Assembly (NCBI RefSeq): GCF_003285545.1
Contig: NZ_QLNV01000010.1
Coordinates: 62,001 to 126,000, forward strand
DNA length: 64,000 nucleotides
Direction of reading: 5' to 3'
From: Sinomicrobium soli
Lineage (GTDB): Bacteria; Bacteroidota; Bacteroidia; Flavobacteriales; Flavobacteriaceae
The position numbers and the translations under genes are program-made. Below, in pieces: positions 10,166 to 19,194 of this stretch; the first letter of the stretch is position 1; each line of letters begins with the position of its first letter. The notes below the pieces were generated by a model, which saw only the letters and a program-made list of their open reading frames with translations, made no database searches and was not told the DNA's origin.

Positions 10166-11128
10166 ATGAAAACACCATTTACATTACGGCCGATTTTGAT
10201 GCTCTTCCTTTTGTGTATGAACGGAAGTGTAACGGCCCAGAAAGATACGCTGTCCATTCTTCATATTTCAGATCTTCATGTGATCTTTAATCCGTATGCC
10301 TATATTCCTGAAATGATGGACTACAGGGCAAAGAAACAATATCACCTGGGTGAGATTCACCTGAGAAGCTTCCTGGAAACCGTACCGGCGAGGACATCCG
10401 GTGATATGGTCGTTGCCACGGGAGACCTGGTCGATTTTTTCGAATCAAAAACTGTAGACCGTACTACCATAGATATCCAGCCGGCAGCATTTTCCAGATT
10501 ACTTGAGGATTATGAGATGCCCATCCTGCTCACACTCGGCAATCACGATATTTTCACTTTTGACTGGGATGACAAGCTGGATTACAAACTTTTGCACAAC
10601 CAGAACCATGCAGGCCGTGCGAGATCGTTATGGATTAAAAATGTTTCCTGTTTCAACAACGGAACCTATTACAGTAAAACAGTCAGGGCAGGGCAAACCC
10701 GTTACCGGCTCATTTTTCTCGACGACAGTTTTTACCAGTTCTCAAAGGAAGATAGAACAAGGGCGATCCCTTATATTGATAAGCCACAACTTTACTGGCT
10801 CAAGGATCAGCTGAATGCATCGGAAAATGACATCGAGATCATTTTTATGCATATCCCCTTCGGCACAAAAAACGAAAAGTATAAAAATAATGAACTCTAT
10901 ACGCTCATTGCCCAAAACCCATCGTGCAAATTGATCGTCGGGGGGCATCATCACAAAAACATTATTAAAAAAATCCCGGCGGGTACCCACGATCAAATTA
11001 TCCAGGTACAAACCGATGCCCTTGTCAAAAATCCGGAAAACTGGAGGTTGATCCGGCTCACTGAAAACAACATCCTGGTTTCTGAGACGGGAAAGACCGA
11101 GAATGAATTGATCATCGATATCAAATAA
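10166..11128 (+). CDS. Secreted metallophosphoesterase (calcineurin-like)
   Basis: 320 residues with a Sec signal peptide (about 1-24, VTAQ). The calcineurin-like five-motif signature is complete: D36-L-H38 (ISDLH), G86-D87 (ATGDLVD), G125-NHD (LGNHD), a His near 228 (FMHIPFG) and GGHHH (near 260). Family members hydrolyse phosphomono- or diesters with a dinuclear metal centre. Its place directly after two EEP genes makes three consecutive exported phosphoesterases of two unrelated folds, consistent with stepwise removal of phosphate in the periplasm. Confidence 0.9.
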   Translation: MKTPFTLRPILMLFLLCMNGSVTAQKDTLSILHISDLHVIFNPYAYIPEMMDYRAKKQYHLGEIHLRSFLETVPARTSGDMVVATGDLVDFFESKTVDRTTIDIQPAAFSRLLEDYEMPILLTLGNHDIFTFDWDDKLDYKLLHNQNHAGRARSLWIKNVSCFNNGTYYSKTVRAGQTRYRLIFLDDSFYQFSKEDRTRAIPYIDKPQLYWLKDQLNASENDIEIIFMHIPFGTKNEKYKNNELYTLIAQNPSCKLIVGGHHHKNIIKKIPAGTHDQIIQVQTDALVKNPENWRLIRLTENNILVSETGKTENELIIDIK

Positions 11129-11174
11129 TCTTTCCTCCGAAAGCGATCAGATATTTAATTAAAACTTCAATAAA

Positions 11175-12140
11175 ATGACAATACTTATTACCGCACCTTA
11201 TCATGAAAAAGCCTTAAATGAACTTAAAAATGCCTTCGGAAAGATCGTATATCAACCCTGGAAGCCCCACGGAAGGGCCTACAACGAAGCGGAACTCCTG
11301 AAACTGCTGGAAGAATACAAGGCCGATGCGCTGATTACGGAACACGACGAGGTTTCGGAAAAGGTTATCGAAAGTTTTCCCCATCTCCGGTTTATAGGAG
11401 TTTGCCGGGGGACCCCTTCCAATGTTGCGGTAGATACAGCCAAAAAACGGAATATTCCCCTGTTCCACACCCCCGGCCGCAATGCACAGGCCGTGGCCGA
11501 ACTGTTCCTGGCAGGGGTTATTACCCTCCTGCGAAAAGTGGTGCCCGCAACCACATGGCTACAAGGCGAACAATGGGAAAAAGGAGCCCATACCTCCTAC
11601 CTGCAGTTCAAGGGCAATGAACTGGCCAACAAAACCATAGGGCTTGTAGGATTTGGGGATATAGGCCGGAAGATCGCCGGAATGACATCTGCCTTTCCCT
11701 GTCCCATCCAGTATTACGACCCCTATGTATCTGCAGACAACCCGTTGCATACAAGCGTTTCTCTCGAAACCCTGTTCGAAACCAGTGATATTGTTTCCAT
11801 TCATTTGCCCGTAAACGAAGAGACCAAAGGCATGATAGACAAACGCCTCTTCGACAAAATGAAAAAAGACGCTGTTTTTGTCAATACGGCACGGGCCGCG
11901 GTGGTAGACCGGGAAGCCCTGCTGGAAGCCCTGGAGAAAAGACATATTCTCGGTGCATACCTGGATGTATTCGACCATGAACCTCCGGACGAAACGGATT
12001 ACCGGATCGTACACCTGCCCAATGTCTTTGCTACTCCCCATATTGCCGGGGCTACCCATGAAGTGGAAGACCACCATTCGTTTATCATGAATGCCAGGTT
12101 GCTCGAAACCTTTCAAAAAACCAAAACCAAAGCTGTTTAA
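11175..12140 (+). CDS. D-isomer-specific 2-hydroxyacid dehydrogenase
   Basis: 321 residues, cytoplasmic. NAD-binding GxGxxG at G159-G164 (VGFGDIGR), catalytic R240 (NTARAA), E269 (DVFDHEPP) and H289 (TPHIAGAT), as in D-3-phosphoglycerate and glycerate dehydrogenases. The substrate pocket cannot be assigned. It is coupled to the following kinase (3 nt apart), suggesting it acts on the same metabolite, perhaps a sugar acid or a phosphorylated 2-keto/2-hydroxy acid. Similar dehydrogenases sit beside FGGY kinases in tetronate or polyol pathways; that assignment is inference. Confidence 0.9.
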   Translation: MTILITAPYHEKALNELKNAFGKIVYQPWKPHGRAYNEAELLKLLEEYKADALITEHDEVSEKVIESFPHLRFIGVCRGTPSNVAVDTAKKRNIPLFHTPGRNAQAVAELFLAGVITLLRKVVPATTWLQGEQWEKGAHTSYLQFKGNELANKTIGLVGFGDIGRKIAGMTSAFPCPIQYYDPYVSADNPLHTSVSLETLFETSDIVSIHLPVNEETKGMIDKRLFDKMKKDAVFVNTARAAVVDREALLEALEKRHILGAYLDVFDHEPPDETDYRIVHLPNVFATPHIAGATHEVEDHHSFIMNARLLETFQKTKTKAV

Positions 12141-12143
12141 CTG

Positions 12144-13589
12144 ATGAACACCGATAAAACATTAAATTACCTGGTTACCGATATCGGAACGGGAAATGTG
12201 AGGGTTGCCCTGATCGATTCTCACGGAAAACTAACCGGTATAGAACGGGATGAAGTACATTATCACCGGGATGGCACCCATCCCGAAGCCCTTTATTTTG
12301 ATCCCGGACAATTGTGGGAGCAGATCATGGCACTGGCCGGAAAGCTATTGTCCCGTTATCCGGACGTCAGGATCAAGGCCATAACAGCATCGAGCCAACG
12401 CGAGGGCATTGTCCTCACAGACCGGGAAGGCCATAGCCTTATCGGTCTTCCCAACCACGATCACAGGGGGCGGGAATGGGAATCCGTCATCACCGATCCC
12501 GAAAGGATATACCGGCTTTGCGGAAGGTATCCCGGTTCCATTTTCTCAGCATTAAAACTGTATGGCATTAAAAAGAAACGCCCCGAACTGTTCAATGCCA
12601 CGGAAACATGTATGAGTATAAGTGACTGGGCACAATACCGGTTTTGCGGGGTCACGGGATACGAGCATTCCCAGGCTTCCGAAACGCTGCTGTACGATAT
12701 CTCCGCCAGGCAATGGTCTGCCGGGTTATGCAGGGAATTTGACATAAACCCGGGTATTCTTCCCCCCCTGAGGGAATCGGGGACCCTGCTCGGCACTGTT
12801 TTACCCGAAATTGCGAAAGAGCTCGGCATCCCGACAGAAACCGGGGTGATTGTCGGTGGTGCAGACACCCAGCTGGCCATTCACAGTACCCGGCCGGAAA
12901 CCGATGATGTGATCGTAGTAGCGGGGACCACAACTCCCATTGTAAAACTGCTTCCTTCCTACACACTCGACCCGCAGATGAAAACCTGGACCGGGAGGCA
13001 TACCGACCCGGACCATTTTGTACTGGAAACCAATGCCGGGGTTACAGGTCTCAACTACCAGCGTTTAAAATCCCTGTTTTATCCCGATTGCGGATATGAG
13101 CGTATCGAAGAAGAAATGAAACCGTATAATAATCCGTCATGCGTAGCTTCGCTGGGGTCCCTCATTGCTTCCGAAACACATGCGATAACTTCCGGCGGAT
13201 TCCGGTTCACCACTCCTCTGTCGCACCATCTGAAACGGTCAGATTTTATGCTGGCCACCTTATGGGACATGGCATTTTGCATTGCCGAGAACTACAAGTA
13301 CCTGCAATCGGTAAACAGCTGTGATAAAAACTATATCTGGGGATGCGGCGGTGGATTTCAGAGTGCTGCATTCGCACGTATCCTTGCCGGCGTACTACAG
13401 AAAAAAATAAAGATACACACCGGCTTTGAACACGCTACGATAACCGGAGCAGCCTATTGCTGTAACCAGGCATACGGACTGAAAGTGCTCCCCCCGGAGG
13501 GCTCCATCACCGAATATCTTCCGGAAAACAAGGTGCCGGCATCCGTTTCGGATGCATGGCGAAAAACGAGAGAAACTTTTATCAGATAA
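12144..13589 (+). CDS. FGGY-family carbohydrate kinase, LsrK-like
   Basis: 481 residues of the FGGY kinase family: N-terminal phosphate loop TDIGTGNVRVALID (about 12-25), SSQREGIVL (about 82-90, matching the corresponding SMREGIVL stretch of autoinducer-2 kinase LsrK), GVIVGGADTQLAI (about 233-245), and C-terminal adenosine-binding GCGGGFQSAAFARILAG (about 396-412). Overall closest by eye to LsrK-type kinases, but no lsr transporter or lsrF/G genes are nearby, so an AI-2 role is doubtful. More likely it phosphorylates a small sugar or keto-polyol. Confidence 0.82.
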   Translation: MNTDKTLNYLVTDIGTGNVRVALIDSHGKLTGIERDEVHYHRDGTHPEALYFDPGQLWEQIMALAGKLLSRYPDVRIKAITASSQREGIVLTDREGHSLIGLPNHDHRGREWESVITDPERIYRLCGRYPGSIFSALKLYGIKKKRPELFNATETCMSISDWAQYRFCGVTGYEHSQASETLLYDISARQWSAGLCREFDINPGILPPLRESGTLLGTVLPEIAKELGIPTETGVIVGGADTQLAIHSTRPETDDVIVVAGTTTPIVKLLPSYTLDPQMKTWTGRHTDPDHFVLETNAGVTGLNYQRLKSLFYPDCGYERIEEEMKPYNNPSCVASLGSLIASETHAITSGGFRFTTPLSHHLKRSDFMLATLWDMAFCIAENYKYLQSVNSCDKNYIWGCGGGFQSAAFARILAGVLQKKIKIHTGFEHATITGAAYCCNQAYGLKVLPPEGSITEYLPENKVPASVSDAWRKTRETFIR

Positions 13590-13603
13590 GACCAGCAAAA
13601 AAC

Positions 13604-15040
13604 ATGCGATATTTTTTAGGAATTGATATTGGCACCCAGGGTGCCCGGATAGCTGTAACCGATATTTCGGGAAACCAGGTGATCAGCGGAGAAGAAATTT
13701 TTAAACTCACCGAAGATTCCCGGCAGGAACAATCCCCGGAAATGTGGTGGACCTCTTGCCGGACCCTCATACAAAAAAACATCAGTGAAGATGTAAAAAA
13801 CAGTATAGAAAGTATTTCCGTTACCTCAACTTCGGGAACAGTAATCCCCCTAAACCGGGAAAACAGCCCCTTGTATCCTGCATTGATGTACAGTGATAAA
13901 AGATCGGAAAGACAAGGCGAACGCTGTATGCTCACTGCCCGGGAAAACACAGAAGGCTATACCGGTTTTAATGCCTCGAGCGGGTTGTCCAAAATGATCT
14001 GGTTTGCCGAAAACCACCCGGAAAAAGCCGGACAAATAGCCCGGTGGGTTCACGCCGCAGATTACATCACAGGCATATTATCCGGTGTCTGGGGCATAAC
14101 AGACCATACCAATGCCCTGAAATCAGGATATGACACCCGGAACGAAACATGGCCGGAATACCTGTTCTCCGAACTCGGACTTTCCAGGGCGTGGATGCCC
14201 GAGGTACGCCCGTCCGGTACGGTTATCGGGCACATGAACCCTGAAATTGCACAAGTCCTCGGCTTTAGAAACCGGCCGAAAATCACTACCGGTATCACTG
14301 ACGGTTGTGCATCCCAGATCGCCTCGGGAGCTATTTACCCCGGTACGTGGAACACTACCATAGGGACTACACTGGTCATAAAAGGAGTTACCAAAAAGCA
14401 AATAATCGACCCGCAGGGAAGGTTTTACAGTCACAAACACCCACAGGGATACTGGATGCCCGGAGGTGCCGGGAATATCGGTGCGGACTGGGTGAGTCAT
14501 GATTTCGGGAACAAGCTGAACCTCGTGGAAAAAGCGGCTGAAAACAATATTCCTACCGGAAAAATGAGTTTTCCCCTCATACAAAAAGGAGAGCGTTTCC
14601 CGTTTATTGCCCCCGAGGCTGTCGGTTTCGGCCCGGACGATATTTCCAGAGCCGTTCTCTACGCCTCCAATATGGAAGGGGTGGCCTTTGTAGAACGAAT
14701 GGCCTATACCCTGGCACAAAAACTGTCCGGAGAAAACATTGAAGCGGTCTATACGGCCGGGGGAGGGAGTAACAGTGCCTTATGGCTGAAGATCAGGAGC
14801 AGTGTGCTGAACTTACCCGTATATAAAATGAAACACACTTCCGGGGCCTTCGGTGCCGCTGTCTTGGCCGCTTCACAAACTTTTTTCGGTACGCTTGCGG
14901 AAGCGGGGAAAGAACTGATCCGGATGGAAAAAGAAATTCTTCCCGATGCCGGACTGAATGAAGCTTATGAAAAACAATACGAAAAGTTTCTCCGCCTGAT
15001 GGAGACAAAAAAATACATTAAACAAGAAGATTATGCTTAA
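13604..15040 (+). CDS. FGGY-family carbohydrate kinase, D-ribulokinase/xylulokinase-like
   Basis: 478 residues from the ATG at 13604. An in-frame upstream ATG at 13556 would overlap the previous kinase and precede the conserved start MRYFLGIDIGTQG, so 13604 is preferred. Landmarks: STSGTVIP (about 80), LMYSDKRS (about 95), ITDHTNALKSGYD (about 160), GAGNIGADWV (about 290) and AGGGSNSALW (about 385). This block pattern resembles the plant/cyanobacterial D-ribulose kinase branch rather than XylB. It differs clearly from the LsrK-like kinase next to it, so two different sugars or two steps are likely. Confidence 0.82.
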   Translation: MRYFLGIDIGTQGARIAVTDISGNQVISGEEIFKLTEDSRQEQSPEMWWTSCRTLIQKNISEDVKNSIESISVTSTSGTVIPLNRENSPLYPALMYSDKRSERQGERCMLTARENTEGYTGFNASSGLSKMIWFAENHPEKAGQIARWVHAADYITGILSGVWGITDHTNALKSGYDTRNETWPEYLFSELGLSRAWMPEVRPSGTVIGHMNPEIAQVLGFRNRPKITTGITDGCASQIASGAIYPGTWNTTIGTTLVIKGVTKKQIIDPQGRFYSHKHPQGYWMPGGAGNIGADWVSHDFGNKLNLVEKAAENNIPTGKMSFPLIQKGERFPFIAPEAVGFGPDDISRAVLYASNMEGVAFVERMAYTLAQKLSGENIEAVYTAGGGSNSALWLKIRSSVLNLPVYKMKHTSGAFGAAVLAASQTFFGTLAEAGKELIRMEKEILPDAGLNEAYEKQYEKFLRLMETKKYIKQEDYA

Positions 15041-15629
15041 CATATACCTTGCACGGCACGGGGAAACCCCGTTCAATGCCGACGGTAACCGATACTGTGG
15101 AAAAACAGATGTGGAACTCAATGAAAAGGGCATATCGCAGGCCGGAAATTTGCGCAACCTTATCCGTAACATCCGGTTTGACGCAGTGTACTGTTCTCCC
15201 CTCAGACGGGCATATAAAACGGCTGTTACTGCGGCCCCGGACCGGCAAGTATGCATAGACAAAAGATTGACAGAACTGGATTTCGGCCGCTGGGAAGGAA
15301 AGACCCGAAGCGAATTTATTGCCGAAGCCCCCGACCTGTGGCACCTCTGGAATACCGACCCGGAACATCATCCCGCCGGAGGGACAGGTGAAACGGCATC
15401 AGAACTTGTAAAACGGCTTTCCTCCTTTATGGGAGAGTTACACACCAATCATCCGGAAGGCAATGTACTCCTGGTAGCCCATAATGCGGTAAATCGTTTC
15501 CTGATGGCACATCTTCTCGGTATGCCCTTAAAAAACTACCGGAAGATCCGCCAGCAAAATTCCAGGCTCTCCCTTATCTCATTTTCGGAAACAGAGGGCT
15601 ATGTACTGGAACAGCTCAACTGTAGTTAA
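15033..15629 (+). CDS. Histidine phosphatase family protein (phosphoglycerate mutase-like)
   Basis: 198 residues, overlapping the kinase gene by 8 nt (translational coupling). Phosphoacceptor RHG at R8-H9-G10 (LARHGET), R58/R59 (SPLRRA), E81 (ELDFGRWEG) and second catalytic H150 (LLVAHN). Resembles alpha-ribazole phosphatase (CobC)/fructose-2,6-bisphosphatase-like broad phosphatases, but no cobalamin genes are near. In this operon it more likely dephosphorylates a sugar phosphate intermediate. No signal peptide. Last gene before the terminator. Confidence 0.88.
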   Translation: MLNIYLARHGETPFNADGNRYCGKTDVELNEKGISQAGNLRNLIRNIRFDAVYCSPLRRAYKTAVTAAPDRQVCIDKRLTELDFGRWEGKTRSEFIAEAPDLWHLWNTDPEHHPAGGTGETASELVKRLSSFMGELHTNHPEGNVLLVAHNAVNRFLMAHLLGMPLKNYRKIRQQNSRLSLISFSETEGYVLEQLNCS

Positions 15630-15672
15630 ACTTGCCAAAACATCTCTCCCGTAATACCTGAGTTCCACAAAT

Positions 15673-15710
15673 ACAGGGGTTTCGTCCGGAAGACCGGAAA
15701 TCCCTGTTTT
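15673..15710 (+). terminator. Rho-independent terminator of locus 1
   Basis: Stem with outer arms ACAGGG (15673-15678) and CCCTGT (15702-15707) and inner arms TCCGG/CCGGA around an AAGA loop, followed by TTTT. It lies 43 nt after the histidine phosphatase gene and before the next promoter, closing the eleven-gene operon. Confidence 0.75.
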
Positions 15711-15739
15711 CGACTATATTCCGTTTTTATCCAAAACAG

Positions 15740-15747
15740 TACCTTTG
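15740..15747 (+). promoter_or_regulatory. Bacteroidota-type -7 promoter box
   Basis: TACCTTTG matches the Bacteroidota consensus TAnnTTTG exactly. It stands 42 nt before the ATG at 15790 and just after the locus 1 terminator, so it probably drives the membrane protein gene. No clear -33 TTTG is visible upstream. Confidence 0.55.
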
Positions 15748-15789
15748 AAGCTGTTTTCAACACGCCGTTAAAAAGTATAGTCATTTTAC

Positions 15790-17172
15790 ATGGAATCATT
15801 CTCCTTTAATTTTCAAAACCCGAAGGCTGCCCGTTATCTCGTGGGCGGACTACTGGTATCGTTTGTACTCATAGGCATTGTGGTAGCCTCAGATTTCATA
15901 AATGCTGTAGATTCCGAATTTTTAAGTATTGCTGTTTTCCTGGCCGCCATGCTGCTCCCCCTGGGAACAGGTATCTATCTTATGATCACAAAAGGAAAAG
16001 CCAGGGATCGCATTACCCTGACTGACGACGCTCTGAACTCTGAATATTTCGGCCGTATTCCCTACGCGGAGATCAGTAAGGTCTATGATGCCAATATTTT
16101 TACGGCCCCACCGCCTTCCCTGAAAATGCGCCTGAAAACGGGAAAAAAAATAATGTGGCCGCTGAGTGACCAAAGCAGCCTGTACAACAGTAAAGAAGAC
16201 CTTCAAGTCTTTTTACAGTTCAAGGAAGCCCTCTCCGGCAAACTGGAAAAATTCTACGAAACACGGCAACAGGCGCCCGTTACAACACCTGCAACGCATT
16301 CCGGACCGGCCGGTACAGCACCTGTGCAGACCGTACAGGCCGATACTCCGGACCGGCAGCTTAAAAAGAACATCGCAAAGAGCAAGAAAGGAACCTGGGC
16401 CATCCCTTTAAGCCTTGCCCTGGGACTCCTTGCCCTGGCACGCACCTGCGGATCGGACTGGGTTAAAAAAGACCAGCCCGACTTTTACAAAATGCATCAG
16501 CAGTCGGAGGAACTGCACGATCATTATCTGCAGCGGGCCAGGGGCATATTACAGGAACGCCTTCAGACCGAAGGAAGGCTTTTCCTCTATTCCAACGACC
16601 CGGAGGCCAGGCTTGGCCTGCTTCCTCCCGTGTATTACGACAATCCTACGGGCATTGAGACTTTTGAATACAACAATGCCATAAACGACCTCCGGAATTT
16701 TGTACAGCACCCGGACTCCGTCGGCCTCAGCCTGATACTATCTGACGGTTACGGGGATTCGAGAGAACTCAAAGGGACCGTATGGGACTATTCCGCTTCC
16801 GGGAACAAGGCCCTGTTTTTAAGGATATACGACCCCGAACACAGGATCAAACCCCGGTATAACTCCAATATTACGGACAGTACCGACTATCCCGTACTGG
16901 AGCATATGTGGAAAGTACCGGTTACCGATTCCATTTCCCCGGATCAGAGCCTGGAAACATCCCTCCCCGGATTTAACATGCTGCTCTCCATGGTAAGGCA
17001 TAATGCTCCATCCTGTAAACTTTATCTGGCCGCCCGCGAAAAGGACGGTGTTACCGCAGAACGTTTCAGGGAGGCCGTACACATACTCAACAGGGCTTTG
17101 CACCACGTACAGGCCGATACCACGGCCTTTACCCTGAAAACCATCGACAATGGCGGGGACCTTTTTTTCTGA
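15790..17172 (+). CDS. Membrane protein of unknown function
   Basis: 460 residues, not recognised. Two hydrophobic helices near the N-terminus (about 16-34 and 44-66) are followed by a small conserved-looking cytoplasmic stretch (ITLTDDALNSEYFGRIPYAEISKVYD) that resembles PH-like domains of bacterial membrane proteins. A Thr/Pro/Ala-rich linker (about 158-185), a third helix (about 205-220, ALGLLALARTC) and a 235-residue soluble tail follow. The tail has no recognised catalytic motif. It has its own promoter and sits between the catabolic operon and the TPR/AraC regulator. Confidence 0.7.
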   Translation: MESFSFNFQNPKAARYLVGGLLVSFVLIGIVVASDFINAVDSEFLSIAVFLAAMLLPLGTGIYLMITKGKARDRITLTDDALNSEYFGRIPYAEISKVYDANIFTAPPPSLKMRLKTGKKIMWPLSDQSSLYNSKEDLQVFLQFKEALSGKLEKFYETRQQAPVTTPATHSGPAGTAPVQTVQADTPDRQLKKNIAKSKKGTWAIPLSLALGLLALARTCGSDWVKKDQPDFYKMHQQSEELHDHYLQRARGILQERLQTEGRLFLYSNDPEARLGLLPPVYYDNPTGIETFEYNNAINDLRNFVQHPDSVGLSLILSDGYGDSRELKGTVWDYSASGNKALFLRIYDPEHRIKPRYNSNITDSTDYPVLEHMWKVPVTDSISPDQSLETSLPGFNMLLSMVRHNAPSCKLYLAAREKDGVTAERFREAVHILNRALHHVQADTTAFTLKTIDNGGDLFF

Positions 17173-17250
17173 CAGCACCATAATGATCATGGTTGCATAT
17201 ACAAATACATCAGAAAACAGCGTTATAGACATTCACACCTTAAAAAGAAG

Positions 17251-18882
17251 ATGCCTTACCTGCCGATAATTTTTCTCTGTTTATTCTTTTTCCCGGCATA
17301 TACGCAGGAAAGACTTTCCCTGGAAACCGCCGGGCAACAGGCACAGTACTATCTCGAAGAACTACAGGCCCGTTACCGGGACGGGGACTACGAACTCCAC
17401 AAGGCCTACAGCGACTCCCTGCTGGACATTACCCGAAAATACGGATTCAATGACCTGGAAGTCATGGCTATAGTCAACCAGGCTGTATATTACAATCATG
17501 TCAATGATTATGAAAAGGCACTGGAACGCTATTATCTTGCCCTGGAACAGAGTGCATCGATCAGCAGCCGCGACGTGGCCAGGACCGTTATCCTGGTCAA
17601 TATCGGGAATACCTACAACAATATAGGAGCTCATGATAAAGCCATAAGTACGATGGATACCGTACTCCTCCGTTCCCGCAGGTACCCGGTCCCGCCTCAT
17701 ACCGAAATATCGGCCTATAACGGGCTGGCTACGGCCTATTCGCAACTGGATGACGAAAAAACCGCCATGGATTATCTCCTTAAGGTAAAAGAAAAAGGAG
17801 AACAGCTCAAAGATACTGCGATCATGGTTACCGCCCTCAACAATCTGAGCAGCTCCTACCTGGAATTACAGCAATACGACCGTGCCCTGGAAACTGCCTC
17901 ATCATCACTACAACTGCTTCAGGACAGGGAAACAAGGGGAAAAACACTTGCCCTAATCAACAAGGGGCTCGCTTACTTACGCCAGGGAGAGGCCGGGGAA
18001 GCCCTGGGCTATCTGAAAAGGTCGGTAGCGTTGGCAGCACGACAGAAAAGCAGGGAGCTGCAGATGGAAAGCCACAAATACCTCGCGGAATGCTATGAAG
18101 CTCTCGGGCAGCTCGAAGACTCCTACAGGGAACAAAAACACTATACCCGGCTGGTCGGGGAAAAAATGGACGAAAGGACCGGTGCCCTGAACCTGGATCA
18201 CGAAAAAGAGAAAACCGAAAGAGAAGAAAACCTCGCCCTCGCACATCGGGAAAAAGAGGTACTCAAAGAGCGCCAGCAATGGTTTATTGCAGTCATAGCC
18301 ATAGTGCTTTCGGTACTGACCGTACTCCTGGTCTCTGTTTATCTTAAACGCAAAAAGCTGGAAAAACGGCACACCCATCTCCTGAAAAACCTGCTTGACA
18401 TTACGGAAGAGAACAACACGCTGAAGTCCGGAATACAGCAGGTTGCCGAAAGTTCGGGGCCCGGCGGGGCTACCCTGCAGGATACGGAAAACGAAACCGA
18501 ACCTCAATATAAAAATTCTTCCCTCACCCCGGGAGACCGCCGGAAACTCATGGAACGCATCACCGAGTTTATGGAAACCGACAAGCCATATCTCGACCTC
18601 GACCTGGACCACGCCCTGCTGGCCTCAAAACTGGGAATAAGTAATAATCACCTCTCTGAAGTACTCAATCGCTGTTTTAAACAGAATTTCTATAATTTTA
18701 TAAACCTCTACAGGGTCAACGAAGCCTGCAACCTGATGCAATCGGAAGATCACAAGGATGCCAAACTTATTTCCATAGCCTACGATTCCGGTTTTAAAAG
18801 CAAATCATCCTTTAACCGGGTCTTTAAACTGCATACGGGATATACCCCCAGCGCATACCGGAAACGTTACGGGGAGGCATAA
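17251..18882 (+). CDS. Membrane-anchored TPR sensor with AraC-type DNA-binding domain
   Basis: 543 residues: Sec signal (about 1-18), periplasmic tetratricopeptide repeats (about 50-300, e.g. NDYEKALERYYLALEQ, QQYDRALETASSSL, GEAGEALGYLKRSVALA), a charged coiled-coil, one transmembrane helix (about 342-362, FIAVIAIVLSVLTVLLVSVYL), and a cytoplasmic C-terminal AraC/XylS HTH (about 440-540, ASKLGISNNHLSEVLN and IAYDSGFKSKSSFNRVFK, ending YTPSAYRKR). This one-component architecture of periplasmic TPR plus AraC domain is common in Bacteroidota and couples an envelope signal to transcription. Target genes are not evident. Confidence 0.9.
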   Translation: MPYLPIIFLCLFFFPAYTQERLSLETAGQQAQYYLEELQARYRDGDYELHKAYSDSLLDITRKYGFNDLEVMAIVNQAVYYNHVNDYEKALERYYLALEQSASISSRDVARTVILVNIGNTYNNIGAHDKAISTMDTVLLRSRRYPVPPHTEISAYNGLATAYSQLDDEKTAMDYLLKVKEKGEQLKDTAIMVTALNNLSSSYLELQQYDRALETASSSLQLLQDRETRGKTLALINKGLAYLRQGEAGEALGYLKRSVALAARQKSRELQMESHKYLAECYEALGQLEDSYREQKHYTRLVGEKMDERTGALNLDHEKEKTEREENLALAHREKEVLKERQQWFIAVIAIVLSVLTVLLVSVYLKRKKLEKRHTHLLKNLLDITEENNTLKSGIQQVAESSGPGGATLQDTENETEPQYKNSSLTPGDRRKLMERITEFMETDKPYLDLDLDHALLASKLGISNNHLSEVLNRCFKQNFYNFINLYRVNEACNLMQSEDHKDAKLISIAYDSGFKSKSSFNRVFKLHTGYTPSAYRKRYGEA

Positions 18883-18979
18883 GCCTGGTTCAACATTTCC
18901 ATATTCCATAATACCCATAAACAGGTCTCACTCCTTAGGATGAAACATTTCTCCCCCTCTCCTTGAATATTTTTGCCGC

Positions 18980-19143
18980 GGTAACGGAAATACAGACAGG
19001 CAAGATATTACGGGAACCAGCTATACCCCTGCTGTTTCCCGGCAAGTGAACACCACCTACTATGTTACCGTTGTGCCTTTGGGAGCACAAGGCAGTGCTA
19101 CCGGGTGCCCCGAAATGAATTTTATTGCGAAAAACCCGGTATC
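18980..19143 (+). pseudogene. Remnant of a large Ig/fibronectin-like surface adhesin
   Basis: In the frame read from about 18980 the translation contains DITGTSYTPAVS, NTTYYVTVVPLGAQGSATG and CPEMNF. This is the end of the Ig-like repeat unit typical of giant flavobacterial T9SS-secreted adhesins (usual form: T-x-YTP...TTYYVTV-P-x-A-x-G-x-ATGC-x-E-x-x-F). No start codon, signal peptide or T9SS C-terminal domain remains; the frame runs into the palindrome at 19159 and stops at 19279. Such adhesin genes usually precede a porP/sprF gene, as here, so the parent gene appears to have been deleted. Confidence 0.6.
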
Positions 19144-19158
19144 CGTCCCTTCATGTAT

Positions 19159-19194
19159 CCCCTCAGCGGCCCCGCTGGCGGGGCCGCTGAGGGG
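19159..19194. repeat. 36-nt perfect GC-rich palindrome
   Basis: CCCCTCAGCGGCCCCGC (19159-19175) is the exact reverse complement of 19178-19194, separated by TG. It is far more GC-rich than its surroundings and interrupts the adhesin remnant. It has no U-tract, so it is not a standard terminator; a REP-like or element-end palindrome, or an mRNA-stabilising hairpin, is more likely. Confidence 0.85.

Noticed and set aside
13556-13603. Upstream start for the second FGGY kinase
   Set aside because: It would overlap the previous gene by 34 nt and add residues before the conserved MRYFLGIDIGTQG start.
15033-15629. Cobalamin phosphatase CobC
   Set aside because: The fold matches, but there are no cobalamin genes and the gene is coupled to sugar kinases.
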